64,000 nt of DNA. Source: Deltaproteobacteria bacterium (GTDB taxonomy: Bacteria; Desulfobacterota; Dissulfuribacteria; Dissulfuribacterales; QOAL01). The stretch is from positions 186,001 to 250,000 of the forward strand of contig JALSNW010000051.1 in NCBI GenBank assembly GCA_026986785.1, read 5' to 3'. The translations under genes were made by a program, and so were the position numbers. Of the stretch, positions 1 to 8,875 are shown piece by piece. Position 1 is the first letter of the stretch, and every line of letters begins with the position of its first letter. The notes under the pieces were generated by a model. It had not been told where the DNA came from, searched no databases, and was given only the letters and a program-made list of their open reading frames with translations.

Positions 1-376
1 GGCTATTTACTATGATGCCATTGTATTTATCAAGGGGTAAGACCTTAAGGGGAATAGTTGCATGGACAAGGGTGATTCTTTCCTGGATCTTCCATGCCTT
101 TATGGTCCTTTCAGCATACGTCAACATGGCCTTCGAGCCGTCAATGCCATGTATCTCTACTCTGGGAAAGGCAACAGCAAAGCGGCATGTGATATCCCCA
201 GTGCCACAGCCAAGATCCAGGAATGTACCTGAAACAAGATGGCCTAAGCGTTGTCTGAAGGCCTCTACAAACATATTGTGAGGTTCAGTGAAATCCGCCT
301 CGGCATAGGCCTTTGCCTGCTCTGCCTCCTCCATGAGTTCAGGTTCAGGTATACGGGACAAGAGGTTGTCAGACAT
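1..376 (-). CDS. class I SAM-dependent methyltransferase (partial, runs off the left edge)
   Basis: Reading the minus strand from an ATG at 376 gives an open frame to the window edge, about 125 residues of an incomplete protein. The segment D-L-G-C-G-T-G-D is the glycine-rich motif I that binds S-adenosylmethionine in class I methyltransferases, and an acidic residue in the following I-H-G-I-D-G-S segment fits the ribose-binding motif II position. The layout resembles BioC/UbiE-like methylases. The gene starts 11 bases after the glyS stop, so it is probably the last or a late gene of the thiC-glgC-glyQ-glyS run. The substrate cannot be named because the C-terminal half is outside the window; a BioC-like role is only one possibility. 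Confidence 0.75.
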   Translation of the reverse strand, partial: MSDNLLSRIPEPELMEEAEQAKAYAEADFTEPHNMFVEAFRQRLGHLVSGTFLDLGCGTGDITCRFAVAFPRVEIHGIDGSKAMLTYAERTIKAWKIQERITLVHATIPLKVLPLDKYNGIIVNS

Positions 377-387
377 GACTTCCTTTT

Positions 388-2502
388 TTACCTTTCAGTT
401 ACAATCTGGGATAGATCTCCTATCCTAAGAAAGAGCTTGGCGATCATCCACAAGAGGGCAAGCCTGTTCCTCTTGGTCTTCTCGTCATCCACCATGACCA
501 TGACATGATCGAAAAAGTCATCTATGTAAGGCTTTAGACTGAGCATTAGGAGTAGGGCCTCTTTATATTGAGTGGCAGAAGGGCAACTATTTGGTTTTGG
601 GGCCTTGAGTAGTGGGTTGATTTGCTCTTTAACGCGCAAAAAGGCCTCATAAAGGCCTTTTTCCTGGGGCTCTTCAAAACAGTCTGGTTTGATCTCACCC
701 CCAGGAAAGCCCTTCAAGATGTTCATTACCCTCTTGAATGCTATGCTTAGTGGTTCAAATTCAGCCAGCGCTCTAACATCATTCATGGCCTTTGCCCTTT
801 GATAGCAGTCACTCGGGGAATCGAAGCCTGCCTTGACTGCAGCCTCTACCACGTCATAGTCGAATCCCTGGCCAATGAGGTCGTGGGTGAATCGCCTCTT
901 GATAAAATCCCTCACCTCGTCCCTCAGACCAGGCGGTATTTCAGTCAAGAGTGGAGAAATGGCAGAAATTGCCTCATCTATCAGGGCTTTGAGGGAGACA
1001 TGGATATCTTTTGACAGGAGTATGTGGATAATTCCTAATGCCTGTCTCCTAAGTGCATACGGGTCCTGGGCACCAGTAGGCTTTAGCCCAATGGCAAAAG
1101 TGCTCAAGATGGTGTCAATCTTGTCGGCAATGGAGACAAGGCTGCCAGCCACGGTCTCTGGCAAACGTCCCTCTGATCGTATGGGGAGATAATGTTCCTC
1201 TATTGCCTGGGCAACAGCTGGGGGTTCTCCAGAAAGCAAGGCATATTCCCTACCGATTATGCCTTGCAAGGTGGGGAATTCACCCACCATCTCTGTACAT
1301 AGATCAGCCTTACAGAGATGTGCAGCCCGGCGCACAGTGTTTAGGTCTGCTGGTGATAGCTCAGAGGCCAAGAATGATGCTATCTTTTCTATCCGAAGGG
1401 TCTTGTCCATAAGGGTCCCAAGCCCTTTATGGAAGATCATACCAGAGAGGTCCTGGACGAAATCCTCCAGTCTCCTCTTCGTGTCTTCCTGGAAGAAGAA
1501 TTCGGCATCGGCAAGACGGGCACCAAGAACACGCTGGTGTCCACTCCTTACCAGCTCAATCCTTTTGGAGGGGGTATTGTTTATGGCAACGAAATTGGCC
1601 TTGAGTTTCCCTGCCTCGTCTGTGACAGCAAAATATTTCTGATGTTCTTTCATGCATGTGATCAGTACTGGGGCAGGAAGCGAGAGGTATTTTTCATCAA
1701 AGCTGCCACATATTGCAGAGGGAAATTCTGTAAGAAAGGTATTTTGTTCGATGAGTTCTTCATCCTCTAAAAGCAGGCCATGATATTCGTCAACAGCCCG
1801 CCTTGCGGATTTCAAGAGGCTATACCGTCTTGTCTCTACATCTGCTATACAAAAGGCATCCTCCAGTTGACGTTTATAGTCTTCAAAAGAGGCTGATTCC
1901 AGCCCTATGGGTCCACTGGCCATAAACCTGTGGCCATGAGTCGTCCTGTCGGAACAGATGCCGGCGATCTCAAAGGGAACGACCCTTGTCCCAATGAGGG
2001 CTACGATCCACCTTATGGGGCGAGCAAATCTGAATCTGCCCTTTCCCCATCTCATGGTCTTTGGAAAGGGGATAGTCCTTATGATATCTGGCAGGATGAT
2101 GGCCATTATCTCCAAGGCTGGTTTCCCCTTTTCGGCCTTGTGAATACAGAGATATTCCCCTTTTTCTGTTTCCTCTATAGACAGCTCATCAATGGAGACA
2201 TTGTTGCGTTTGGCAAAGCCTTCTGCTGCCTTTGTTGGTGTACCATCTGGGTTGAAGGCGATTTTTCTTGGTGGTCCCATCACCTTTGTGATCCTATCAG
2301 GCTGCTTGGTCCCCAATCCCACTATGGCAACGGTCAGCCTTCTCGGCGTACCAACCGTTTCTATCTTGTCGTGTTCAAGGAATTGTCTTGCCAATTTTTC
2401 CTTCAGTGCTTTCCCAAGATAGTCGAGGGCATTTGGGATATAGCCTGCCGGTATCTCTTCGGTACCTATCTCGAGTAGAAATGCTGTCTTATTATTGTTC
2501 AT
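388..2502 (-). CDS. glyS: glycyl-tRNA synthetase, beta subunit
   Basis: This 704-residue protein is the beta chain of the bacterial alpha2-beta2 glycyl-tRNA synthetase, which binds tRNA-Gly and supports charging by the alpha chain in the cytoplasm. The N-terminus F-L-L-E-I-G-T-E-E-I-P-A-G-Y is the family signature, the middle carries the R-I-x-L-V-x-S-G and L-G-A-R-L-x-D-A-x-F-F segments, and an HD-like stretch with H-L-C-K-A-D-L-x-T-E-M-V-x-E-F-P-x-L-Q-G follows. The C-terminal part matches the DALR-type anticodon-binding region. Length is normal for the family. The gene starts two bases after the glyQ stop, so the two subunits are co-transcribed and probably translationally coupled. Confidence 0.97.
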   Translation of the reverse strand: MNNNKTAFLLEIGTEEIPAGYIPNALDYLGKALKEKLARQFLEHDKIETVGTPRRLTVAIVGLGTKQPDRITKVMGPPRKIAFNPDGTPTKAAEGFAKRNNVSIDELSIEETEKGEYLCIHKAEKGKPALEIMAIILPDIIRTIPFPKTMRWGKGRFRFARPIRWIVALIGTRVVPFEIAGICSDRTTHGHRFMASGPIGLESASFEDYKRQLEDAFCIADVETRRYSLLKSARRAVDEYHGLLLEDEELIEQNTFLTEFPSAICGSFDEKYLSLPAPVLITCMKEHQKYFAVTDEAGKLKANFVAINNTPSKRIELVRSGHQRVLGARLADAEFFFQEDTKRRLEDFVQDLSGMIFHKGLGTLMDKTLRIEKIASFLASELSPADLNTVRRAAHLCKADLCTEMVGEFPTLQGIIGREYALLSGEPPAVAQAIEEHYLPIRSEGRLPETVAGSLVSIADKIDTILSTFAIGLKPTGAQDPYALRRQALGIIHILLSKDIHVSLKALIDEAISAISPLLTEIPPGLRDEVRDFIKRRFTHDLIGQGFDYDVVEAAVKAGFDSPSDCYQRAKAMNDVRALAEFEPLSIAFKRVMNILKGFPGGEIKPDCFEEPQEKGLYEAFLRVKEQINPLLKAPKPNSCPSATQYKEALLLMLSLKPYIDDFFDHVMVMVDDEKTKRNRLALLWMIAKLFLRIGDLSQIVTER

Positions 2503-2504
2503 GG

Positions 2505-3389
2505 CTATTTTTTCTCAGCGAGAATTTTCTTGTCTGAAGATGGGTCATCTTGTTTTTGTGAAACATAGAGGTGTGCTACAGCCCGTGCAATCCTTCTCAC
2601 CCTGCCAATGTAGGCGGTTCGCTCGGAAACGCTTATTGCTCCCCTTGCCTCGAGAAGATTGAAGGTATGTGAACATTTGAGGCATTGATCATAGGCAGGG
2701 CGTACCAATTTTTGCTCTATCAATTTATGGGCCTCTGATTCATAGAAGTCGAAACACTGTTTGAGGATCTCGACCCCGGCAACATCAAAATTATATTGGG
2801 AAAATTCAACCTCATCCTGGAGGTGGACATCTCCATAGGTGACGCGGGAATTCCATTTGAGCTCATAGACACTGTCTACTTCCTGGAGATACATGGCTAT
2901 TCTTTCAAGGCCATAGGTGATCTCAACGGATACGGGATGGACATCCACACCTCCTACCTGTTGAAAATATGTAAACTGGGTTATCTCCATACCGTCGAGC
3001 CAAACTTCCCAGCCCAGGCCCCATGCACCAAGAGTAGGGCTTTCCCAGTCGTCTTCCACAAATCTGATGTCATGTTCCTGGAGATTTATCCCAAAGGTCT
3101 CAAGACTTTTGAGGTATAGGTCCTGAATATCATCTGGTGATGGTTTTAGTACGACTTGATACTGATAATAGTGCTGGAGCCTGTTGGGATTCTCTCCATA
3201 GCGTCCATCCGTAGGGCGTCTCGATGGTTGGACATAGGCCACTTTCCAGGGATCTGGGCCAAGAGAGCCGAGAAAAGTAGCAGGATGGAACGTACCTGCA
3301 CCCACCTCCATATCATAGGGTTGAAGGAGCAGGCAGCCCAACCCTGTCCAATATTTGTCCAATGCAAGAATCATATCCTGAAAAAGCAT
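2505..3389 (-). CDS. glyQ: glycyl-tRNA synthetase, alpha subunit
   Basis: The product (294 residues) is the catalytic class II alpha chain that activates glycine and partners GlyS. Family hallmarks are L-A-L-x-x-Y-W near the start, G-C-x-x-x-Q-P-Y-D, G-A-G-T-x-x-P-A-T-F-L, W-x-x-A-Y-V-Q-P-x-R-R-P-x-D-G-R-Y-G-x-N-P-N-R and W-E[14 protein letters not shown]. An in-frame codon lies further upstream at 3443, but it would overlap glgC; the ATG at 3389 has AGGAG five bases before it and gives the normal family start M-x-F-Q-D. The gene sits 8 bases after glgC and 2 before glyS. Confidence 0.97.
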   Translation of the reverse strand: MLFQDMILALDKYWTGLGCLLLQPYDMEVGAGTFHPATFLGSLGPDPWKVAYVQPSRRPTDGRYGENPNRLQHYYQYQVVLKPSPDDIQDLYLKSLETFGINLQEHDIRFVEDDWESPTLGAWGLGWEVWLDGMEITQFTYFQQVGGVDVHPVSVEITYGLERIAMYLQEVDSVYELKWNSRVTYGDVHLQDEVEFSQYNFDVAGVEILKQCFDFYESEAHKLIEQKLVRPAYDQCLKCSHTFNLLEARGAISVSERTAYIGRVRRIARAVAHLYVSQKQDDPSSDKKILAEKK

Positions 3390-3397
3390 TTTTTCTC

Positions 3398-4654
3398 CTA
3401 TATCTTTAGGGTTTGTCCGTCTTCGAGGACTGTTGAACTCCACATCTGTTCAGAGGTCTTGGGGAATATTATACAATTTCCACCTACCTGTGCCCCTGCC
3501 GGGACTTGGGCCCACTTGCCCACCAGGGTTATGCCTGACAACAGGTGTTTGGGGTAATCTATATTGATCCTCTTGGTGGAAGGATTACCGACCTTGCAAC
3601 CAGTGCCGAAACGCACCTTCTTGTCTGCGATCACCTTGTCGATCCTGGCTCCCTTTGATACAACAGTATCATGCATGAGGATGGAGCTACTTATATGTGC
3701 TCCACGTTCCACTATTACACCAGGAGACAATACGGAATTTGTTACTGTTCCCCTTACGATGCATCCAGCAGACAGGGCAGAATGAGAAATGTTGGCGGAA
3801 GGCGCAATCTGGGCAGGAGGGCGGTCGCAAGGAAGGGCATCGCTTTCCAGATTGGTGACGATTCCCCATGTTGCAGGGTCGAGGAGAGCATTGGGGTTTA
3901 TTAGGTCCATGTGGGCATCCCAGAAGGCCTGTATCGTCCCTACATCTCTCCAGTAGCCCTTGAAGGTGTAGCCGTAGAGGTGGCCATCTCGCATTGCGTT
4001 TGGAAGGATATGGTGGCCAAAGTCTGTTTCACTGGTACGTTTGAGACAGTCAATGAGATAATCCGTATCAAATACATAAATCCCCATGGAGGCCAGGTTC
4101 GATCTGGCCTTATCAGGTTTTTCCTCCCAGTCCACGATCTTGCCAGAGCCGTCAAGGATGCCGATCCCAAATTGGGAGGTCTGTTCCCAGGGTACGATCA
4201 TCATGGCCACTGTTACCTTGGCCCCGATGGATCGGTGGAATCTGACCATCTCTTTGTAGTCCATGTAATAGACATGATCTCCAGACAGGATTAACACCTG
4301 TTCCGAAGGCCGTGATTCAATGAAATCGAGGTTTTGTCTCACTGCATCGGCCGTGCCTTTGTACCAGTCGGAATCCTCTTCTCCAGTCCGGGGAGGCAGG
4401 ATCTTGACCTCTCTGGTCCTGCCGGATAGATCCCAAGCCGAGCCGTCTCCTATGTGACTCATCAGGGATAGGGGTTTGTACTGGGTAAGGACTGCGACCC
4501 TTGTCATATCCGAATTCATGACGTTGGAAAGGGCAAAATCTATTATTCTGTATATTCCACCAAAGGGGACAGCCGGTTTGGCGCGATGTTTTACAAGTAT
4601 GTTCAGTCTTGAGCCAACCCCACCGGCTAGGATCATGGCGAGTGTATTACGCAT
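3398..4654 (-). CDS. glgC: glucose-1-phosphate adenylyltransferase (ADP-glucose pyrophosphorylase)
   Basis: The 418-residue protein makes ADP-glucose from glucose 1-phosphate and ATP for glycogen synthesis. The N-terminal nucleotidyltransferase domain opens with L-A-G-G-x-G-S-R-L and has the P-A-V-P-F-G-G and R-I-I-D-F-x-L-S-N blocks and the sugar-binding segment W-Y[10 protein letters not shown]. W-E-E-K-P and G-Y-W-R-D-V-G-T follow, and the last third is a left-handed beta-helix with hexapeptide-like repeats ([22 protein letters not shown]). Its length is typical. It lies between thiC and glyQ on the same strand; glycogen synthase and branching enzyme are not in the window, so the link to its neighbours is positional only. 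Confidence 0.95.
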   Translation of the reverse strand: MRNTLAMILAGGVGSRLNILVKHRAKPAVPFGGIYRIIDFALSNVMNSDMTRVAVLTQYKPLSLMSHIGDGSAWDLSGRTREVKILPPRTGEEDSDWYKGTADAVRQNLDFIESRPSEQVLILSGDHVYYMDYKEMVRFHRSIGAKVTVAMMIVPWEQTSQFGIGILDGSGKIVDWEEKPDKARSNLASMGIYVFDTDYLIDCLKRTSETDFGHHILPNAMRDGHLYGYTFKGYWRDVGTIQAFWDAHMDLINPNALLDPATWGIVTNLESDALPCDRPPAQIAPSANISHSALSAGCIVRGTVTNSVLSPGVIVERGAHISSSILMHDTVVSKGARIDKVIADKKVRFGTGCKVGNPSTKRINIDYPKHLLSGITLVGKWAQVPAGAQVGGNCIIFPKTSEQMWSSTVLEDGQTLKI

Positions 4655-4680
4655 TTTTTAACCCCAGGTAGTCTCGAAAG

Positions 4681-5991
4681 TTACAGGTTTTTCTTATCAT
4701 CACTGAGATATTGGTTGAGTGTTACCTCAGCGTTTTTTAGCGCACAAAGCTCACCACACATGGAACAGCCCTTGTTGGAAAGGGAACGCCTCGATTCAAG
4801 AATCTTCCTGGCATCCTCTGGAAAGAGAAGGTTCTTCAAAAGATCACTCCACTTGAAATCTCTTCTGTCCATGCTGATCTGTTTGTCCGCCTGATCTGCC
4901 TTGCCTTTCAGCTTTACTACGTCTCCTATGTGGGCTGCAAGGCGTGCCACCTTCACACCTATCTCAACGTCTTCTTCATTGGGTAGGGCCAGATGTTCTG
5001 CAGGCGTGATATAGCAGATGAGATCAGCCCCATACATGGAAGATTGGGCCGCACCTATAGCTGCAGTGACATGATCCCAGCCTGCACCAATATCTGTCGG
5101 AAGAGGGCCGAGCATGTAATAGGGGGCCGAACCCGACATCTTTTTTTGTAGGATGATATTTGCCTCTATCTCGTCGAGTGGTACGTGCCCTGGGCCTTCT
5201 ACCATGGCCTGACAGCCTTGTTCCTTGGCGATTTCACATAATTCACAATTGAGGATCAGCTCAGCCATCTGGGCCCTGTCCAAAGAGTCATGGATTGCCC
5301 CAGCCCTTATACCATTGCCCAGGCTGAGGACCGTATCATATTTTTTTAATATGTCACATACCCGGTCGAAATGTTCAAATAGGGGGTTCTCTTTTTTGTT
5401 TTTCATCATCCATTGGATCATCAGGGTTCCCCCTTTTGAGCACAGACCTCCATAGCGGTATCCCTGTCTCTTCATGCGTTCAATGGTAAAGAGATTGATG
5501 CCGCAGTGGATGGCCATAAAGGCTATGCCGTCTTGGCACTGTTTTTCGATTAGATCGAAAAGAAATTCTGGATCCATCTTGGACGGATCCTTGTGTTTTT
5601 TGATGGTTTCACAAAAGGCCTGATACAAGGGGACATTTCCAACAGGCAGGGAGACTGCTTGAAGGACCTGGCGCCTTATTTCATCCAGGTCTCCGGCTGC
5701 AGACAGCTCCATCAAGGTATCCGCACCGTATCTCTCTGCTATTATTGCCTTGTTGACTTCATGGTCGATATCGCAGACGTCTGTGGACGTGCCTATGGAT
5801 GCATTGATCTTAGTCCTCAGGCCCATGCCAATACCAACTGTGTTTTTCTCCTTGTAGCGACCCTTGAGGATGACGATCTGGCCTGCTTTAATTCTATTTA
5901 TGAGTATCTCAGGATCTATATCCTCCTGTTCACAGACCTGCATCATCTCGTTGGTAACAATGCCTTTACCCGCCTGTTCTAATTGGTTCAC
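4681..5991 (-). CDS. thiC: ThiC-family radical SAM enzyme: phosphomethylpyrimidine synthase or 5-hydroxybenzimidazole synthase (BzaF)
   Basis: The product (436 residues) is a ThiC-family enzyme that rearranges aminoimidazole ribotide, either to HMP-phosphate for thiamine (ThiC) or to 5-hydroxybenzimidazole for a cobalamin lower ligand (BzaF). Supporting motifs are K-I-N-A-S-I-G-T-S, A-D-T-L-M-E-L-S, P-V-G-N-V-P-L-Y-Q-A, A-I-H-C-G-I-N, V-E-G-P-G-H-V-P and L-P-T-D-I-G-A-G-x-D-H. The cluster-binding cysteines near the C-terminus are Cys409, Cys412 and Cys416, spaced Cx2Cx3C, one residue tighter than the Cx2Cx4C of enterobacterial ThiC. The GTG start at 5991 follows AGGAG by 10 bases; a TTG at 6012 is in frame but overlaps that site. 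Divergent thiD favours thiamine synthesis. ThiC and BzaF cannot be separated by eye. Confidence 0.85.
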   Translation of the reverse strand: MNQLEQAGKGIVTNEMMQVCEQEDIDPEILINRIKAGQIVILKGRYKEKNTVGIGMGLRTKINASIGTSTDVCDIDHEVNKAIIAERYGADTLMELSAAGDLDEIRRQVLQAVSLPVGNVPLYQAFCETIKKHKDPSKMDPEFLFDLIEKQCQDGIAFMAIHCGINLFTIERMKRQGYRYGGLCSKGGTLMIQWMMKNKKENPLFEHFDRVCDILKKYDTVLSLGNGIRAGAIHDSLDRAQMAELILNCELCEIAKEQGCQAMVEGPGHVPLDEIEANIILQKKMSGSAPYYMLGPLPTDIGAGWDHVTAAIGAAQSSMYGADLICYITPAEHLALPNEEDVEIGVKVARLAAHIGDVVKLKGKADQADKQISMDRRDFKWSDLLKNLLFPEDARKILESRRSLSNKGCSMCGELCALKNAEVTLNQYLSDDKKNL

Positions 5992-6073
5992 AAACCACTT
6001 TCTCCTTTCCAAAACAATTGATCAGCAGATCTCCATCGAGGGTTGCTGTCCTATCTTTTTGAAACCACACCTA

Positions 6074-6093
6074 CCCTTCACTACTATGAAGGG
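6074..6093. repeat. perfect 7-bp inverted repeat in the thiC-thiD divergent region
   Basis: CCCTTCA and TGAAGGG are separated by six bases, giving a perfect hairpin or dyad 80 bases before the thiC start and 137 before thiD. It is not followed by a T-run on either strand, so a terminator is unlikely. It could be an operator or a leader hairpin. No TPP-aptamer consensus (CTGAGA, or the ACCCTTTGAACCTGATC-like block) is seen here, so thiamine control by the usual riboswitch is not supported. Confidence 0.4.
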
Positions 6094-6229
6094 GCAGAAG
6101 GATTTGGTATTCTAACTATTAAAATTGAACTTGAAAAGTAAATAACCGTAAAGTGTCTCCAGGGCCTGGATTTTCTGAGGCTTGAGGTGGCCGAGATTTC
6201 AAACATCAGGATTTCTCCAGGGCTATGCC

Positions 6230-7051
6230 ATGAAAAAAAGGGAGGTCGTTCTTTCTATAGCTGGTTCAGATCCATCTGGTGGCGCAGGTATACAGCAAGA
6301 TCTCAAGGTGCTCACGGTACTCCAGGTATATGGATGTGCTGCAATAACCGCCCTCACAGTCCAGAATACCATGGGTGTACAGGCTGTTTATCCTGTGCCT
6401 GGCGAGGTATTGAGGGGACAGGTACAGGCTGTCTTGGAAGATATACGTCCACAGGCAGTGAAGATCGGCATGCTTTCCACTGCTGAGAATGTGGAGGTAG
6501 TTGCTGGTATCCTGTCAGGGTATAAGGATGTCTTTGTGGTAGCCGATCCTGTAATCCTTTCAAAAAATGGCAAGAAACTCTTGGATGACGAGGCCGTTTC
6601 CATATATATGGAAAGGCTACTGCCAGTGGTTGACCTCCTTACGCCCAATATACCAGAATGTGTTAGGCTAACTGGTATCTCTACTGAGGAATCGGAATTT
6701 CCCCAAAGGGCCGTGAGGAGACTTTTTTCCATGATGGAGAAGAATCGTTTGTCCAATAAGGGGCCTACTGTGCTATTGAAAGGAGGGCATGGTGGATCCA
6801 AGACCTCATGTGCGGATGTACTTTTTAGTCAAGGAGAGTTTCATGTGTTTGAGTCCACGCGCCTGGCCAATCCCCATACACATGGTACGGGGTGCAGTCT
6901 GTCCTCTGCCATTGCGGCTTTTATTGCAAAGGGTGATCCAGTGATAAAGGCTGTTGAAAAGGCCAGGCATTTTGTGTTAGGGGCTATCGAGGCTGGTTTT
7001 CCCCTTGGAAAGGGTATTGGGCCAGTTGATCCAATGGTTTTTTTAAAATAA
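6230..7051 (+). CDS. thiD: hydroxymethylpyrimidine/phosphomethylpyrimidine kinase
   Basis: The 273-residue product is a ribokinase-fold kinase that phosphorylates HMP and HMP-phosphate to HMP-pyrophosphate in thiamine synthesis. The N-terminal S-I-A-G-S-D-P-S-G-G-A-G-I-Q-Q-D block is the ThiD substrate signature, A-A-I-T-A-L-T-V-Q-N-T follows, and the C-terminal H-G-T-G-C-S-L-S-S-A-I-A segment holds the anion-hole and catalytic cysteine region of this kinase family. P-T-V-L-L-K-G-G-H is also typical. The ATG at 6230 begins M-K-K-R-E; an upstream in-frame TTG at 6182 would add 16 residues without family support. It is divergent from the thiC-like gene, which it complements. Confidence 0.94.
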   Translation: MKKREVVLSIAGSDPSGGAGIQQDLKVLTVLQVYGCAAITALTVQNTMGVQAVYPVPGEVLRGQVQAVLEDIRPQAVKIGMLSTAENVEVVAGILSGYKDVFVVADPVILSKNGKKLLDDEAVSIYMERLLPVVDLLTPNIPECVRLTGISTEESEFPQRAVRRLFSMMEKNRLSNKGPTVLLKGGHGGSKTSCADVLFSQGEFHVFESTRLANPHTHGTGCSLSSAIAAFIAKGDPVIKAVEKARHFVLGAIEAGFPLGKGIGPVDPMVFLK

Positions 7052-7056
7052 TCTTT

Positions 7057-7074
7057 ACTGAATTTGAATTCAGT
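7057..7074. repeat. 18-bp AT-rich perfect palindromic hairpin downstream of thiD
   Basis: ACTGAATT-TG-AATTCAGT starts five bases after the thiD stop. The stem is low in G+C and the plus strand lacks a following T-run, so it is at best a weak terminator or 3'-end stabilising hairpin. It lies about 140 bases before ppaC, in a 162-base gap that holds nothing else recognisable. Confidence 0.35.
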
Positions 7075-7213
7075 ATTAAAAGATGTATTATTTAGTGCCC
7101 TGAAGCCAAAGACTGGATATAGATATTTTCGTTTTTCCAGAACGCTTTTATTATTTATTTCCTTCTGGTGGAAATAAGATTTTACTTTACCTAATATCAA
7201 GGAGGTTAGAACA

Positions 7214-8140
7214 ATGGCAGTTTATGTACTAGGTCACAAGAGCCCGGATACCGATTCAGTTACAGCAGCTATTGCGTTTGCCGAGCTTCAAAAGATGCTT
7301 GGCGTTGATGCAGTGCCCTGTATGCAGGGAGAGATGAATCCTGAAACAGAGGTGGTGCTCAAAAAGTTTGGCTATGATGCACCACAGATCAAGACAGATG
7401 TCTCAGGAGAGCAGTACATGTTGGTGGATCACAGCGACATCAAGCAGGCACCAGACAACTGGGACAAGGGCGAACTCCTGGCCGTTGTGGATCATCACAA
7501 GATTGGAGACATAACAACCCCTAATCCGATCTTCTTTTGTGCAATGCCAGTGGGTTGTACAGGGACAGTTCTCTATTGCCTCTACAAGGATGTCTACAAA
7601 AAGGACATCCCTGCAAACGTGGCTGGACTGATGATGTCTGCCATCCTCAGTGATACAGTGCTTTTCAAGTCAGCGACCTGTACACCAGAAGACAAAGAGG
7701 CTGCGGAGGCCCTGGCAAAGATAGCCGGTGTGGATGATATCATGGACTGGGGCATGGAGATGGCAAAGGCCAAGAGTGCTGTGGAAGGTGTAGCTCCCAG
7801 AGATCTTGTATTCCGTGATTACAAAGATTTCGATATGAGTGGCAAGGCCATTGGCATAGGACAGCTTGAGCTCGTCTCTCTGGACCTGGTGGACAAGATC
7901 AGGGATGACCTCTATGCAGAGCTGGAAAAGATCAAGCAGGAAAAGAATGCCCATAGCATCTTTCTCATGCTTACCGATATAATGAAAGAGGGTACCGACC
8001 TCATGGCCGTGACCGATGATCCCTCTATCATAGAGAAGGCCTTTGGGGTAAAATTGGAAGGCAAGACTGTTTGGCTGCCCGGTGTCATGAGCCGTAAGAA
8101 ACAGATGGTACCCAACTTGGAAAAGGCATGCGCATCGTAA
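7214..8140 (+). CDS. ppaC: manganese-dependent (class II) inorganic pyrophosphatase
   Basis: The 308-residue product hydrolyses pyrophosphate to phosphate in the cytoplasm, pulling biosynthetic reactions forward. It belongs to the DHH phosphoesterase superfamily. The first metal motif is H8-K-S-P-D12-T-D14, the second acidic block is L-V-D-H-S-D, and the DHH motif is D93-H94-H95. The C-terminal DHHA2-type domain ends with the substrate-binding segment S-R-K-K-Q-M-V-P, in which the S-R-K-K residues bind phosphate. The length matches the family. AAGGAGG lies upstream of the ATG. The gene stands alone between thiD and a clear terminator. Confidence 0.95.
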   Translation: MAVYVLGHKSPDTDSVTAAIAFAELQKMLGVDAVPCMQGEMNPETEVVLKKFGYDAPQIKTDVSGEQYMLVDHSDIKQAPDNWDKGELLAVVDHHKIGDITTPNPIFFCAMPVGCTGTVLYCLYKDVYKKDIPANVAGLMMSAILSDTVLFKSATCTPEDKEAAEALAKIAGVDDIMDWGMEMAKAKSAVEGVAPRDLVFRDYKDFDMSGKAIGIGQLELVSLDLVDKIRDDLYAELEKIKQEKNAHSIFLMLTDIMKEGTDLMAVTDDPSIIEKAFGVKLEGKTVWLPGVMSRKKQMVPNLEKACAS

Positions 8141-8172
8141 TCAACCATATATAATTTTCGAGAACACGAATG

Positions 8173-8199
8173 GGCCGGTGAAATAAGCCGGCCTTTTTT
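8173..8199 (+). terminator. rho-independent terminator after ppaC
   Basis: GGCCGG and CCGGCC form a perfect 6-bp G+C stem around a nine-base loop and are followed directly by six T residues. It lies 33 bases after the ppaC stop, so it should end that transcript before the TPR gene. Confidence 0.88.
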
Positions 8200-8295
8200 G
8201 ATTGTCCAAATTGAATTATAATGATGTTCCTTATCGAGGAGCCAAACCCCTCGAAATATATTTAATTCTCATATTAGAACAAGGGAGGTGATTTC

Positions 8296-8751
8296 ATGAC
8301 CCCTGAAGTTGATGCCCTTTTTACAGATGGTCAGTTCAAGTTCATGGACGAGGAGTATGAGGAATCCATAGACATCTTCACTAGAGTAATAGAGATGGCG
8401 CCTGGGTTCGCCAAGGCCTTCCAGGCCAGAGCCATTGCCTATCTCAGGACAGGAGAGAATGACAAGGCATTGATGGATATAGAAGAGGCCATCAGGATAG
8501 AGCCGGAAAATCATAGATTTCACTATCACAAGGGGGCAATTCACCTCAAGAACGAGGAATTAGACGAGGCGGTTGAGGCCCTTTCAAGGGCCATCGACAT
8601 TGCGCCAGAGTATGCCCCAGCGTATTTTCTCAGAAGTGAGGCCTTTGACAAATTGGGGGAGGAAGATGCGGCCATCGCCGATTTCAATAAGGCAGACGTA
8701 CTGAGAAAGGAACAGGCTGCCATAAATAAGGTGGTGGATTTCTGGAGATAG
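8296..8751 (+). CDS. tetratricopeptide-repeat protein
   Basis: This 151-residue acidic protein is built almost entirely of TPR helical hairpins. About three and a half repeats can be seen: residues 9-42 (G-Q-F-K-F-M-D-E-E-Y-E-E-S-I-D-I-F), 43-76 (A-R-A-I-A-Y-L-R-T-G-E), 77-110 (K-G-A-I-H-L-K-N-E-E-L-D-E-A-V) and 111-140 (R-S-E-A-F-D-K-L-G-E-E-D-A-A). There is no signal peptide, so it is probably a cytoplasmic scaffold for protein contacts. GGGAGGTG sits at a good distance before the ATG. It faces the TonB receptor operon and its partner is unknown. Confidence 0.85.
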   Translation: MTPEVDALFTDGQFKFMDEEYEESIDIFTRVIEMAPGFAKAFQARAIAYLRTGENDKALMDIEEAIRIEPENHRFHYHKGAIHLKNEELDEAVEALSRAIDIAPEYAPAYFLRSEAFDKLGEEDAAIADFNKADVLRKEQAAINKVVDFWR

Positions 8752-8875
8752 ATCTTCTTTCTGATCCTCGCAGTAAGGCTTAGGCCCTTGCAGCAGTGCA
8801 AAAGTAGGTATCCATGTCTCCTTCTCACATTTTTGGTAAAATTGTGAGCTACATAATTTGGGTTCAATGCATTGT

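Noticed and set aside
5992-6229. TPP riboswitch upstream of the thiC-like gene
   Set aside because: Neither CTGAGA nor the downstream thi-box block was found on either strand. Only a 7-bp inverted repeat is present.
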